Shown here: positions 34,739-46,363 of the stretch, piece after piece
Layout: the number at the start of each line of letters is the position of its first letter
Position numbering within the stretch: position 1 is the stretch's first letter
Assembly: GCA_001599595.1 (NCBI GenBank)
Contig: BCHH01000001.1
Span: 602,305-666,304, forward strand
Length of the DNA: 64,000 bases
Origin: Beverwykella pulmonaria
Lineage: Eukaryota; Ascomycota; Dothideomycetes; Pleosporales; Melanommataceae
Reading direction: 5' to 3'
Made by a program: the position numbers and the translations under genes
Notes under the pieces: generated by a model
Database searches by the model: none
What the model saw: the letters and a program-made list of their open reading frames with translations, nothing else
Told to the model about the DNA's origin: nothing

Positions 34739-36803
34739 CAACTCCACCAAGACCCAACACATTGAATCACGTTTCTATTGAGTACGCATCCCCGAAGGGA
34801 CGAATGAAGCATGGCTTTGGGGTGAAGGGAGAAGCTCGATGCCCGAACCAATCAATACTCGCACTTTCCCGCCAACATTTGGCACACTATATAGTTGGCT
34901 TGATATACCCCCTCATTTCGACGTTCCAGAAATCCTGCCCACCCTTCCCTAAGCCTTGGGCTGGATCCTTCTGCCCTATCGTGTCGGCGACCTCGTGATC
35001 GATTGCTCAGCGGGAAAATGCGAGATGCAGGAGATGGAGAGAGATGCATGCGGAAACAGGCAGGGGTGAGCGAAACATTCAATGGCTTCGAAACAAACTT
35101 CTGGAAACAATTGCATTGATGTGCTTCATTAACAATGGACGAATTAGGGGGATTGTTGGGCGGGCTGGCGCCATAACATCTCAACACCTCAGGTTTGAAA
35201 GTGCAGCACGCGGATTGCCACAGACTGTTCGCTCTCATTCATCCACTGCGCTTTGGCACAATTCGCATACGAGGGTGCATTGAACGCTTCCATTCCATCG
35301 CGTCCTTCCTCCATCTTCAAACAGGTCACTGCTTGTACGCACCCAATCATTGCACCTATGTAGTAGTCATCGCATGAATATCAACATGAACATGAAGCCT
35401 CTAGCCTTCCTCCCCCGCACCGGTGAGCGTCCTGTGCTTCCTCCAATCCTAACCCACATTCAATTCTAGGTAAACGATAAGGTTGTACCTCGTACTCGAG
35501 TATGCATGCATACATGCAAGTGTCCCTCCCATAAGCATTTTCTTTCAACCTCTGTTTTCGGCCCCAGACCCCAGGCCCCTCAGGTCGGAGGTCGGATATT
35601 GGGTGGCGGGATCGTATCGTATAGTTTGGTGCGTTTGTTAGGCATTTGGGAAGACGGTGGGGTGAGGGGCTGGGGATGTGATTTGGACGGTGATGGATGG
35701 CATGTGGTAAGTTCATCTCAAGGATGCAGGCGTTGTGTACTTTGTGGGCCAAATCAATGGCACAGGCGGCCGTTCCTCGATGGAGCCAGCCATGGGCGTC
35801 CACGCCAATGGTCTTTCCAGCGAACCTCTTCGGGTTACAAAGGTGGACTAGTGTGGGTGGTGGCGTTGATCTATGCAGGTGGGTAGTGGGAAGTATGGTG
35901 GAAGTGAAGAAAGAGACTGGCTAACTGAATTGGAGATATGCTCGTGGTCTCTAATGGTTTCCCAACCCCGATCGAACTATACTTCTAACCTCTACACACG
36001 GAATACGAACTAGCATTTAGGATAGACTATTGTCAGTAAATTACACGGAAATGAGTGTTATCCCAGCCCGCTCAAGTCCAACACTAGCTGAATTATTCCG
36101 CCGCTCGCTCTTGGATATGTTCGTAGCCCCCAGCAGATCTCTTAACATGGCCAAGAAAAGAACAACCCGTAACAGTTGTTTGGAATGCACACTCAGTCTA
36201 ACGAGATGGACTGCAGTCTGCGATTCGCAGATTGGCCAGCCATGTCTAGTTCGCACCATCATTTGCGGCCAACCAAGGGCGTAGATCTAACATAAATCCA
36301 TGAATTTCACTAAGAACGGGTGGATGCATGACTATCCTTCACCAAATCGTATACGGTCTCGGGCTAATCTTTTCAACCTCTACCCAAGATATACTCGCGG
36401 GTTTACAAGGCAAGAATGTACTGTTCTAACACCTCCTTGCCTCATTCCCACGAGCCAGCACGCTTGATCTTGTATCAACCAGCAGTGTATGTTACGCATT
36501 GCTATAATACTTTCATGGCCTTCTGTAGCTACTATACAAGACCCGGCAAGCACGGTTTCTCCTTTTGACCACTGCCCAAAATTCACTCTATAGCTTGTGA
36601 GACAGGTATTGAATGGAGGTTTGCACGTGAGGTATGCTATCTCTTGATTCCATACTATTATTACAGGCTAGAATGCTCCTAATTTGTACATTTCAAATAA
36701 CCCATAATGATCCATGGTGCCCTCGGAAAATTTCACCATGATACACCGTTGGCATTGCCCATTTCTCATACCAAGAAGTAACTGATAAGTGAATCCCAAA
36801 TAA
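34739..36803. other. Intergenic between convergent ORC1 and PRP46
   Basis: About 2.1 kb between two 3' ends. Short frames only, with no recognised protein, RNA gene or repeat. This is long for a convergent gap in this window. Confidence 0.5.
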
Positions 36804-38418
36804 TCAAAACTTCTGCCGACCAAGAGTCGGTTTCCAGTTTAGGGGATGGGACTCCTGGGTCGCATTTTCATCCTCTTTCCAAATCTTAATCGACTTGTCG
36901 CTCTCGCCAGTGATGAGACGCAGACCAGTTTGATCAAAGGTAGAACACATGACGCCAGCTTCGGCGTCCAGAGAGCCCGGTTGGGCGATGCTTTCCGAGG
37001 ATTGAAAGCGATGTCCAGTCTTCCAGTCATAGAAATCTACAGATCCTGAGTCGGCGCCCGCAAAGAGGACGTTGTCCTCATTTACGCTCAGCGTGTTGAT
37101 AATACCGTTAGTTTCAAATCCTTGCATGAACGCACCCTCAGGGCACTTCCATTGTTTGATCGACTGGGAGGAGCCGGATGCGAAAGTGAACTCTTTGGGG
37201 TGGAGTGTGAGGCTCCTTACACTCTTCTTGTGATGCGTCAGAACGGCAAGCGACTAGATTTTGGTTAGTATTCTGCAATTGAGGGTCGATAACTACACAT
37301 ACCTTCCCGGCAGCCAAATCATATAAGCGGATGGTGCTATCCATGGATCCAGAGATGACCTGAGGATCAGCCTCCTGGCACTTAATGCTACTAACGGCGC
37401 CCTTGTGCCCGCCCATGACATGAATGTTCGTCCTCGTCCGCATATCCCATACTCTTACAACTCCATCCCGACCGCCTGTGCAGAGAATGTCTAACGTAGG
37501 ATGTACATCTAAGCTGTACACACCCGAGAGATGCCCGTGGTAGTGTCTAATGACTTTATTGGTTTCCAACTGTTTACAATCAGTCAAAGTCTTCAAAACA
37601 TAGTGAACAGCGACTTACATCCCAGCATTTTACCATTTTCTATTCTTTGGTTAGCAAACAATCAAGATACGAGGAAGGGAAACGCTTACGTCCTCTCCCG
37701 CGCTAAATAGGTACGGATGGCGGGAACTCAACGCCAGACCCCTAACGGCGGAGATGTGTCCAGTAAGAGTCAACTTCAGGGTCCCTGAAGCCAGATCCCA
37801 GAGCTTAATAGTTCGATCGGCGGCTCCTGAGACAAAGAACTTGTTATCCGGGTCAACAGCCAACGATCTAACCCATCCCATATGACCACTGATAACTCTT
37901 GACACTTTCCATGGGGCATGCCAATCTGGTTTGGGCTGGCGAACTGTATCCTTCCTCACCAGTGCGGACGAGGGTGTATTTTTCATTGGCGTAGGTCCAG
38001 TCGCGTTCGGCGCAGCCCCCTTCCCTCCAGCTCTTAACGCCAGTGCCGTAGACTGCTGTGATGATTTTGCCTGCGCCGCCTTCTCAGAAGCTCCTTCAAT
38101 CATTTTCCTCATCTTGGGGTCTGAAGCGTGTTCCTCCGCATTTGCATTCTTTATCTTTTTCCGCCGCTCTGCTGCTGTAGAAGCTGCGGTCGCCATCTTT
38201 GCTGCTAGCGCTGGAGGCAGTTCCCTCACGTCTTCATATTGATTGCGTATCCGTGATGCGACATTGATTTGATGTGCGAGGTCTTGGGGTGCGGTTGTGG
38301 AAGGGGCGATGGTGAATGCGGTATTTGAGACGTGGTCGAGGGCGACGGGCGATGCGAAGTCTGCAGCGAAGATCTCGCGGGTTCGTTTCGCAGAGGTGCG
38401 TACAGCTGCTTCAGCCAT
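36804..38418 (-). CDS. PRP46: Pre-mRNA splicing factor Prp46/PLRG1 (WD40, Prp19 complex)
   Basis: Exons on the minus strand are 37690-38418, 37619-37639, 37303-37569 and 36804-37253, giving 488 residues. Introns are 50, 49 and 49 nt. The N-terminal 170 residues are Ala/Lys-rich and unstructured. Seven WD40 repeats follow, beginning [20 protein letters not shown], with clear GH...WD units ([68 protein letters not shown]). This is the PLRG1/Prp46 subunit of the Prp19-associated complex, part of the active spliceosome. Exon 2 is only 21 nt and encodes KMVKCWD, the end of a WD repeat, so it cannot be dropped without breaking a blade. Start chosen at [15 protein letters not shown] because the sequence upstream in frame is not conserved-looking. 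Confidence 0.94.
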
Positions 38419-39298
38419 GGTTCTCCGGCTGTCGTGTTGGTCTCTGTGTGTCGGATATGTTTTCTCTGAGCGTCGTGGGCAAGCCGTATGGGAAGGAAAA
38501 GAAGATGGGCAAGCGTGGTGAAGGTGTTTATACAATAATTGCGAAAAAATAGAGTCGCGTTGTCGCATCAGAACGCTTCTAAACTGTAGTTTCTTAGCGC
38601 GCCTCGGCCGGAACAACTGCGGCCCCGGCGCCGTTCTGTACGAGCCGAGTTCGTTCTAGCAATCAGTCAAAGAATCCCGTAACACACATGCTACCCTACT
38701 CTGTCCACCACAGTGAGCTATGTGTGCGAGAGAGGATGTCCTGTGAGAAATGGCAATTTATAGTACAAAGTTTACCACCACCCTACCATACCTCAACATC
38801 ACCCTTCTAGCTCTGTTGGCTTCGCGCAGCACACTTAACTAATTATTCTTCAAAAGCCTGCAAAAGGCTTGCTCTACTCGGCCACCATCAACCTTATTCT
38901 CTAACAGCAACCACGGTCCTTCCTGACTCCTAAAAGGAGGCGAGGTTATGTATTTTAAACTGAAAGATCTTAACGTGCAGAAAATGTGTGGACACAGCTG
39001 TAAACGGGGAGTGCTTGGGGAAGAAAAGGTCTGGTACATCGATTGAAAAGTTGTAGAGGAGCTGATATCAAATAGTGAATATTTGTTATGAATTGCCAGT
39101 GTATCTATTGTATCCCCGACCTTGCCAAAGCCAAAGATCAAAGGTCGAACCATGCGTCTTGGTATCATTCATCCATAAATCATCGATCCATCCGTTTAGC
39201 CATTACTCATAAACCATAAATTATCATGAGAAAACTTACTTTCCTACTAGCAAACAAGTGTATCCAGCGTTGGGCCAAAAGATCCCCACTTTCAATCG
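38419..39298. other. Intergenic upstream of PRP46
   Basis: It contains the PRP46 promoter side and the 3' flank of the zinc-cluster gene. No other feature recognised. Confidence 0.45.
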
Positions 39299-41716
39299 CT
39301 AAAGCCGTTTTCCAATGATTTTGCCAACGTACTTGAGCTCCCACTCCTTCGGGTCTTTGCCCAAGAACCTCGCATTGCTCCGTTCACCCAGCAATTGGGT
39401 GGTCACGCTGATTCCCTCGTACCACTCTCGCACCTTCTCGTCAACATCATCGCCCCACATGATAAGCATCCCGTCTACGCTCCGAACTACCGGTTTCGGC
39501 GGTACACCACGCATCTTTAGCAACATCAGTAAAATATCGCTAAAACGTTCGCCCTGCTGGGAGTAGAAAGCCGGCTGTTTGTCGAAGGGCCATTGCGGGT
39601 TACGAGAGGGTTGAGAAAGATTCGTGGGAGGGGCGGCTTGTAGTGCTTGTGCAATATCGCCTTCTGTTGCACGCTGTGGAAATGCGGGATATAGGGACGG
39701 GTCGTGGTCGCTCTGAGTGGTGGATGATATAGGTGTCTGATCTTCCCAAGTGCGGAATAGCCAGCACATGCGTTCAACGCAGGCGAGAAGCACGACAGCG
39801 ACGAGAAATGTCTCAAAGGGGTTGGCTTGTTGGCGTTGAAGGAGGCGGCGTTCGAGATCGTTCATAACTACGCGAGCTAGACAGGCAGCGCGCTTCTCAG
39901 TGGCGCCCTGGAGTTGCATTTTGATAAGGTTGTAGGATGACGAGTTGTCGGTTGGGGAGATCGGAGTGCGGGCGCCATTCTCCAGGTCGGCTGGGGTCAT
40001 TGCCGGAGGGGCCATCGTGGGGGCGAGGGAGGGGTTGGAAAAAAGATGCCAGTCCAAGTCTCGAGATGTGAGAATTCGAGTGAGGTTCCAGAGCTCCAAA
40101 CCCTTGGTCAAGAGGCCGTCCTGGTTCGAAGAGTTGATACCGAACGCTATCCGCAATGTAGTCTTCATGAATGGGGAGTCTTCCGATTCGTAGAAGGCAT
40201 TGGCCATCTTCTTCATGTAGATGTCAATCTTTCCGCCAATATCATCATCACCGTCAATGATCTCGAGAGCTGACGGAGAGAGTGAGGCAAAGATGGCGGG
40301 ATCGATCTCTGATCCATGAGCCGATTGAGACTGGCATTTCAAGGGCATAAATGTTGCGAAGGTGCCGGACTCGGGATGATGGCTCGCTTCTATTCGGCCT
40401 GGTGTCTGGTCGAGCCGGATTTGGCCTTTGGCTTGACTTGTGGCATGGAAAGCAAGAACTCCATGCAGACCTGCAGAGTAGAGTGTAAACTCTTCAGCAA
40501 TACGCGTCCGGATGCAAGGCTGTTTCCACAATCGTGCGCTCTCAACGTTTTGGCAGGTACTGCAGGGGCTCTCCCCAGAGCATGGCTTCTTAAGCATTCG
40601 ACATCGAATGCACGCTCCACGTTTTCGTACTTCCTGAACTTCCTTTCGCCTGGAGTCTGTGAATCGGCCTCGTACTTTTGGCTTCGCTGGCTTCTGATTC
40701 ATACTGAAGTCTGTTGTAAAGTGGGTTTGTGTGCCATTAGGGTTGATCGCAATCGGTCGCGGGTGTGGACCGGCCTTGTTCGTGCTGTCGTCCTTGGGGA
40801 GAATCTGCTGGTGTTCGTGCAGTGACGGATCGATGGAGCCCTGGGGTAGGTGTGACCACTGATGGCGCGCCTGGGTGTGGAAGAATTTGTCCGATATGCC
40901 ATTGTTTGAGATGTTCAGTTCTGGTTCCATTGTCAAACCATTCGCTAATGGCATCAGCTCGTTAGCCGCTGAAGCTGCCATTACGAGAGACGGGACCATA
41001 TGTGCCATAGAAGTTGAGCTTGAGAGGGGTATGTGGCTGAGGTGAGGTGAGCCCGTCGGCGAGTGCTGGAGCGGTTGGTTGAATTGGTATATCGACGGGA
41101 GTGCTGGCGGGTTAGATATCTCCATGCCCATGCTATGCGATGTTCCGCCCGCATCAGAGCCCTCTGGTCTATCGTCCTGTATGAGAAACTCTTCCAGGAA
41201 CCCCTGATTGCTTCCGCTGTGTTGTTGTTGCGGTGGTGGCGTTTTCGGTCTCTGCTTGCCCGGCATGCGTTTCCCCGACAGGCCTAGATGCTGTCTCGAC
41301 ACCTCAGCGAGCGTCTCCAAAGCCGACATTCCCTGCTTCGGGGCAAAGGGGAGGTTCATCGTCTGGCCGCCGTGGGGCTGGCCGGGGGCAGAGGTCATTT
41401 GCGCCATGTTCTCAGGGAGGTCGAGGACTGGGTGCGAGGCGTCGTGGAATTGCATGAGCGCACGCTGGCGGTCGTGGAGAGACAGAGCGGGACATTTTTT
41501 CACGAGATGCGTTTGCAAGCTATCTATACGGCCTTTGGGAAACTGCGGTGTTGTTAGTGGCCATTTTGAAATTCTGCGGGCTCCCGCGATGGAGGTGGGG
41601 CAAAGGACTTTTTCACCGCAAGACTTGCACGTGTGCTGGTAGCGATTACTGGCGTCTTCGAGCTTGGGGCCGCGTTCAAAGAACTCAAGGATCAATTGAT
41701 TGGGCTTGCGACCCAT
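39299..41716 (-). CDS. Zn2Cys6 transcription factor with N-terminal BED-like zinc finger
   Basis: The start MGRKPNQLILEFFERGPKLE leads into a zinc-finger-like motif HTCKSCGEK...FPKGRIDSLQTHLVKKC. Between GEK and FPKGR lie 66 nt (41544-41609) that read open but look intronic: GTCCTT donor, CACTAACAACACCGCAG branch and acceptor. Without them the protein has 783 residues, with them 805. A central Zn2Cys6 cluster, CIRCRMLKKPC...CSTC with a later PC, is preceded by a basic stretch (RRKEVQEVRKRGA). The remaining half is helical and probably the regulatory domain. Such double-finger regulators are found in many filamentous ascomycetes, but I do not recognise a characterised orthologue or target. The gene is divergent from the family X polymerase gene. 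An upstream ATG at 41971 is in frame, but that extension looks non-coding. Confidence 0.88.
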   Translation of the reverse strand: MGRKPNQLILEFFERGPKLEDASNRYQHTCKSCGEKVLCPTSIAGARRISKWPLTTPQFPKGRIDSLQTHLVKKCPALSLHDRQRALMQFHDASHPVLDLPENMAQMTSAPGQPHGGQTMNLPFAPKQGMSALETLAEVSRQHLGLSGKRMPGKQRPKTPPPQQQHSGSNQGFLEEFLIQDDRPEGSDAGGTSHSMGMEISNPPALPSIYQFNQPLQHSPTGSPHLSHIPLSSSTSMAHMVPSLVMAASAANELMPLANGLTMEPELNISNNGISDKFFHTQARHQWSHLPQGSIDPSLHEHQQILPKDDSTNKAGPHPRPIAINPNGTQTHFTTDFSMNQKPAKPKVRGRFTDSRRKEVQEVRKRGACIRCRMLKKPCSGESPCSTCQNVESARLWKQPCIRTRIAEEFTLYSAGLHGVLAFHATSQAKGQIRLDQTPGRIEASHHPESGTFATFMPLKCQSQSAHGSEIDPAIFASLSPSALEIIDGDDDIGGKIDIYMKKMANAFYESEDSPFMKTTLRIAFGINSSNQDGLLTKGLELWNLTRILTSRDLDWHLFSNPSLAPTMAPPAMTPADLENGARTPISPTDNSSSYNLIKMQLQGATEKRAACLARVVMNDLERRLLQRQQANPFETFLVAVVLLACVERMCWLFRTWEDQTPISSTTQSDHDPSLYPAFPQRATEGDIAQALQAAPPTNLSQPSRNPQWPFDKQPAFYSQQGERFSDILLMLLKMRGVPPKPVVRSVDGMLIMWGDDVDEKVREWYEGISVTTQLLGERSNARFLGKDPKEWELKYVGKIIGKRL
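41544..41609 (-). other. Putative 66-nt in-frame intron in the zinc-cluster gene
   Basis: Both ends fall on codon boundaries, the length is 3n and there is no internal stop, so retention adds 22 residues inside the BED-like finger. The branch site CTAAC and acceptor CGCAG are good; the donor GTCCTT is weak. Confidence 0.65.
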
Positions 41717-42415
41717 TACGATCTGAAGATCAGGGCTCCGAGGGTGGTGTGGAGGATGTGGAGGGGTGGGATAATTTTGAAAAGCGGTGTACACAGCGGT
41801 ATGTGAGGCGGGACGTCGGCGCCTGGCATTAACTGTAGGGCGACGGAGATGGTGCGGCGATTCCTCGGATATTTGGATGGATATTGCGCTAGCGCCAGTC
41901 CCGACCCGTCTTCTTTTTGCTTTCACCTCGTTGCTAATACTACATCTATGGATGCTGTCGGTCCCGTACAAAATTACGAGCCCTTTTCAACTGGATCTTC
42001 AAGAGGCTATAAAAGCCCTCGTAGTAAATACAGTAGGTCTTAGTAAGACACAGTCATTGCATTCGCCCTCTGCCTAAATCCGCCTGACTGTGTCATGACT
42101 TCCTCTTGGACATGATGATATGTTGGACACCATGCAGCCTGCGCCCGCAGGCTCCAGGAAGAATGGAATGCTAATAAAGGTCTGAGCAAGGTGGTGGTCA
42201 AGCGTTGGCTACTCTCAAAAAGGGTTAGTTGGCACGTGGCTTCGCGTCACAAGGGGCGCGCCTCGCGCGTTGCTGCCTTCCAAGGTGTCACTCTCACCAC
42301 TATTAGCCAAATGTTACAATTTACCCTCACCCGCATAAGTAGTGGCCGTACCTCTTGCCTTACTTGCATGTATTCAATTCTCTCTGTTACATCGTCAACC
42401 TCGTAGGTTTTCATC
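41717..42415. promoter_or_regulatory. Divergent promoter region, zinc-cluster factor / family X polymerase
   Basis: These 699 nt separate two divergent starts. A TATAAAA inside the near-palindrome GGCTATAAAAGCCC lies at 42006-42019, about 290 nt from the factor's start and 400 nt from the polymerase start. Whether it is used is unknown. Confidence 0.4.
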
Positions 42416-44827
42416 ATGTCTAACAAAGAGGCTTCAGAGAAAGAGGTCTATTTTCAACAGCAAGAGCTCCTCGATGTTTCTGACGACGAGGCCGACCTCT
42501 CCGAAGGCTTTCTGGCCGTAGCTCGCGCGATCGCCGACTCCAGGGCGATGCCTCCACCACCACCGCTTGTCCGTCGGAAAAGCAGCTTCTTGGGTCCAAC
42601 ACCGAGAGAAAAACGAGCTGAATATAAAGCACATACTGCTAAGAAGAACTCGATCAAGCGGCCTGGCAAGGGTATAACTCGCTCTGCAATTGAGCCCGAT
42701 ATGGAAGTCTCGAGCAGTTTCCCATCCGCCAAGTCGAAAGGAAAACGCTCGCCGAGTCTCGACTCACCTACCTCAAGGAAGAAATTGAAGCACACCACGT
42801 CTCTGCCGGACTTGGTATCCGCTGGGCAGATGCAAGATCAAACTTTGTTCTACAAGAAGATGGGCGACATACCACGAGAATTACGCAGTGCAAAATTCGT
42901 GAAGCCGGCCGACAATATCCAGCTCCTTCCTGAGCCCAAGCAGCTCTTGAAGGGCAAAATAATATGTACGGCATTCAGATGAGTGCTTATACATCAACTA
43001 ACTAGCATAGACTTCTACCCCAATGATGACATCAGCATACCTCGCCGGCGACGAATACACAAGGTCATCCAACTTGGCGCAGCGTGGACCAAAACTTGGC
43101 GAGGCGACATTACTCACATTTTCATAGACGAGAACGTATACACGTATAGTGTGCTGCTACGGCATCTGAAGAAGACCGAGCTCCCAGTATGCTATCTTAT
43201 TGAAACCTTCTGTCTAGTTACTGAAAATGGCTAGCGGACAGTGACCGTGGCTTTATTCGATCCATATATTCCCCAGTGCATCGAATTTGGCACACTATTA
43301 GATCCCGTCGCCAGACGCTTTCTTGTTAACGGTGCACCACATCTAGGTAGCACAACGAGCACCGCTGTAGAATCTTCAGTTTCGTCGTCCCAAGTGTCTC
43401 TACAAGTTAAACCCTCAGGGCAACAAATAGCAGTATCGCAAGATACTCCAACAACAGATTCAATCTCAGTCGAAGACAGCTTTCCTCCACTATTTCCATC
43501 TATTCCGTCCGAGGACTTATCACCTCTTTCGCAGTCCATTGAAGAGCTCACCAAACCAGCAAACACATACAACAATGCGCTATCTGAAGCGATCGAGCAT
43601 GCAAAGGCAGTAGCTCATCTTCCCCTCGACAGCGACTCAGATTTAGAAACCCGGGCTTCAACGTCAGCAGATCAAGAATCGGACTCAGGCACTGATATCG
43701 AGTCTCCAAAGACCACCCCAAAGCCGTCCAAAGCGTCCAAGTTCTCATCTATCACAGTAAAAGCTGGCAAGTCCAAACAAGGGTTCAATCAGTCCACCTT
43801 CCAATGCATGGATCCCGGAAACAGCGACTTCTCGAAGAATCCGAATGCAAGAACTATCGAAGTGTTAAAGGAAATGGGCAAATACTATGACCAAATGCAG
43901 GACCAATGGCGAACATTGGCCTACCGGAAAGCGGTCGCTACATTGAGAAAACAAACGACAAAGGTCACGACAGCAGACGAAGCCGGAGCACTGCCCTTCA
44001 TCGGGAGAAGGCTCGCTGAAAAGATAGAAGAGATAGTATTCACAAACCGACTACGCAAACTCGACAACACGCGAGACGATCCCACTGACCAAACCCTACG
44101 CCTATTCCTCGGTATATACGGGGTCGGCCTCTCGCAGGCAAACAAGTGGACTCAACAAGGCTACACAACGCTTGAGGATCTCGTGGAGAAGGCAAGGCTC
44201 ACTAAGGGCCAAAAGATCGGTATCGAGCACTACGAAGACTTCGCGACGCGCATTCCACGCACTGAAGTCAGAGCCCATGGTGACTTCGTGCGTACCGCAC
44301 TCCAGAAGATCGACCCCGGCTTCGAAGCACAGATCATGGGGTCATACAGGCGAGGCGCGAAGGACTCAGGGGACATCGATATCATAATCACAAAACCAGG
44401 TGCCTCGATCGATACACTACGGGACGTCGTCTTCGAACAACTCGTCCCCCGGCTTTTCGCCCAGAACTTTATCAAAGTCAAACTCGCAACCAGCTCCCGC
44501 ACAAACGACGGCACAAAATGGCATGGTGCCTCCTGCCTACCGACATCCACCGTCTGGCGCCGTCTAGACCTTCTGATCGTGCCGGAAGAAGAGATGGGCG
44601 CCGCGCTGATTTATTTCACGGGGAACGACATCTTCAACAGGAGCCTGAGGCTGCTAGCAAGCAAGAAGGGGATGAGACTAAACCAGAGGGGTCTATACCA
44701 AAATGTGATTAGGGGGAAGAACAGGGAGAAAATCACCGAGGGGACGCTGGTGGAGGGGAGAGATGAGAGGAGGATTTTTGAGGTGCTGGGGGTGCCGTGG
44801 AGGGAGCCTACTGAGAGGATCTGTTAG
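42416..44827 (+). CDS. POL4: Family X DNA polymerase (Pol4 / pol lambda-mu type) with BRCT domain
   Basis: Exons 42416-42965, 43011-43186 and 43235-44827, with introns of 45 and 48 nt, give 772 residues. Exon 1 is Lys/Ser-rich and ends at KGKII. A BRCT domain follows across the introns (FYPNDDISIPRRRRIHKVIQ...GDITHIFIDENV...YIPQCIEFGTLLDP). A long Ser/Thr-rich linker leads to the polymerase core: the 8-kDa part with ARTIEVLKEMGKYYDQMQDQ, the helix-hairpin-helix LFLGIYGVGLSQANKW, the catalytic GSYRRGAKDSGDIDIIIT with two aspartates near residue 615, and the third aspartate in RRLDLLIV. It ends in LIYFTGNDIFNRSLRLLA and MRLNQRGLY. Such enzymes fill gaps in base excision repair and non-homologous end joining. 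YFTG is typical of the lambda/beta branch. Family is firm; the lambda versus mu label is less so. Confidence 0.94.
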
Positions 44828-46363
44828 ATGGCAGTTTTCATGAATCGTATGCTAGGGATGCTGGTCCTTGGATTAAGAATGAATAGATGGGTGCGGAATA
44901 TGAAAAGCTAGAACTTTGGAGATGAAGCGCTGAGTATTTAATATGGTACTACTCGAATTTGAACGAAGAAATGATCATCCATATCCAAACGCGTCTCTCC
45001 ACTTGCCTCCTAAAATAGGTGATGGCCTAAGCCCCACTGGAATAAATTCTTCTTGTAATTTCAGCGTCTCAATTGCACACACCCAGCAAGAATCGTCGTC
45101 TCTTAGAACATTGATCCTCCAGACTCGTGCTTTTCGTCCCAATCCCAAATGCCAAGGCGTGTACGAGAACGATGTTTGCACTGTATATTACACGCAAACA
45201 CTAGGGTAAAATGTTGTGTTAGGGCTGAAGCTATGAGGATGGAGGAGCGGGGCGAAGGGGTGGACGTCGGGCGAAGCATTCTATGGAAGTAGAGAGAAAG
45301 TAATATACCGATTTTCATGGAGATTGCCTTGATATGATTTAGGGCCTATCTGAGAACAACCGGGGGCTATAATATAAGGTTGGAGACGTGGCTTTGTTAT
45401 TTACTTACACTTTCCACCCACCCGCCCGGCAAGTACCTTGGAAAAACAGTAACGTTGACCATGACCTGCTCCGTAGGACGGCTCCCAGCCGTAAAAGTCA
45501 GTAAATCACGATATCACCTGAAGACTAGGGTGGCAAGGACACGAATCATATGGCTGGAGTAGAATATTTTCAGATATGAAGCGCATCTCATTAATGTTTA
45601 CCACGACCTCTACGATCGTGCATCTACACCGCACCAGCTTGGAGCTGACAACAGATAGATGGCGGAGGGGTAGATTAGCTACAATTCTGTCTCTCTCTTC
45701 CATGCAAGACCCATATTCACAAGGACAAGACCTCTCGTCCCAGCCAACAAAAACAGAAACAGAGATAGAACCACGCAGTAAGAAATATACAAGCAGAGGG
45801 AAGCGGAATCTAGACAGCATTCAGAGGCCGTATAGAGAGCGCTAAAGGATATCTACAATGGCGGATGAATAGGGTTTGACGTTTGAGAGCGTCGGGTATC
45901 TGTAGTGACTGGTCGCGAAGGAAAAGGCTCGCTTCGGAGGTGCAACATACATGTGTACATACAAAAGGGATCCGACCAAGAAAAGTGAGAGAGAAGGGAA
46001 CAGGAGCGGTATACGCTCTAAAACGAAAAACAAAGGTCCAGCTGATATAAAAAAAAGGTTGAAAAGAAGTAGATGGAGAAAGATAAGGACGCCCGGCGCT
46101 AGCGATGCAAACAAAATGCAGGGTGGATGTCTAGACCCGATAAGCAATAGGGAGAGAGAAAGAGACCTGTTGAGTGAAGGCACGCTTGCTCGCACTTTTG
46201 GTGGCCAAGATATCAGGCCTGTTATTCAAAAAACCGCCCAGTGTTTCCGATCCAGATGAGGACTGGTCGGGAAGGAGAAAACGTCCGACGAAGAGAATAG
46301 TCATTACAGCCGCGTGGTGGTACTGATACTCGATAATAGTTGTACTTGTTTCTCCTGTACATC
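44828..46363. other. Intergenic between convergent polymerase and beta-propeller genes
   Basis: About 1.5 kb between two 3' ends with no recognised gene. Purine-rich tracts occur at 45960-46170. Confidence 0.45.

Noticed and set aside
42006..42019. TATAAAA in a near-palindrome as a TATA box
   Set aside because: It is about 290-400 nt from either start codon and could serve either gene or none; noted only within the promoter region.
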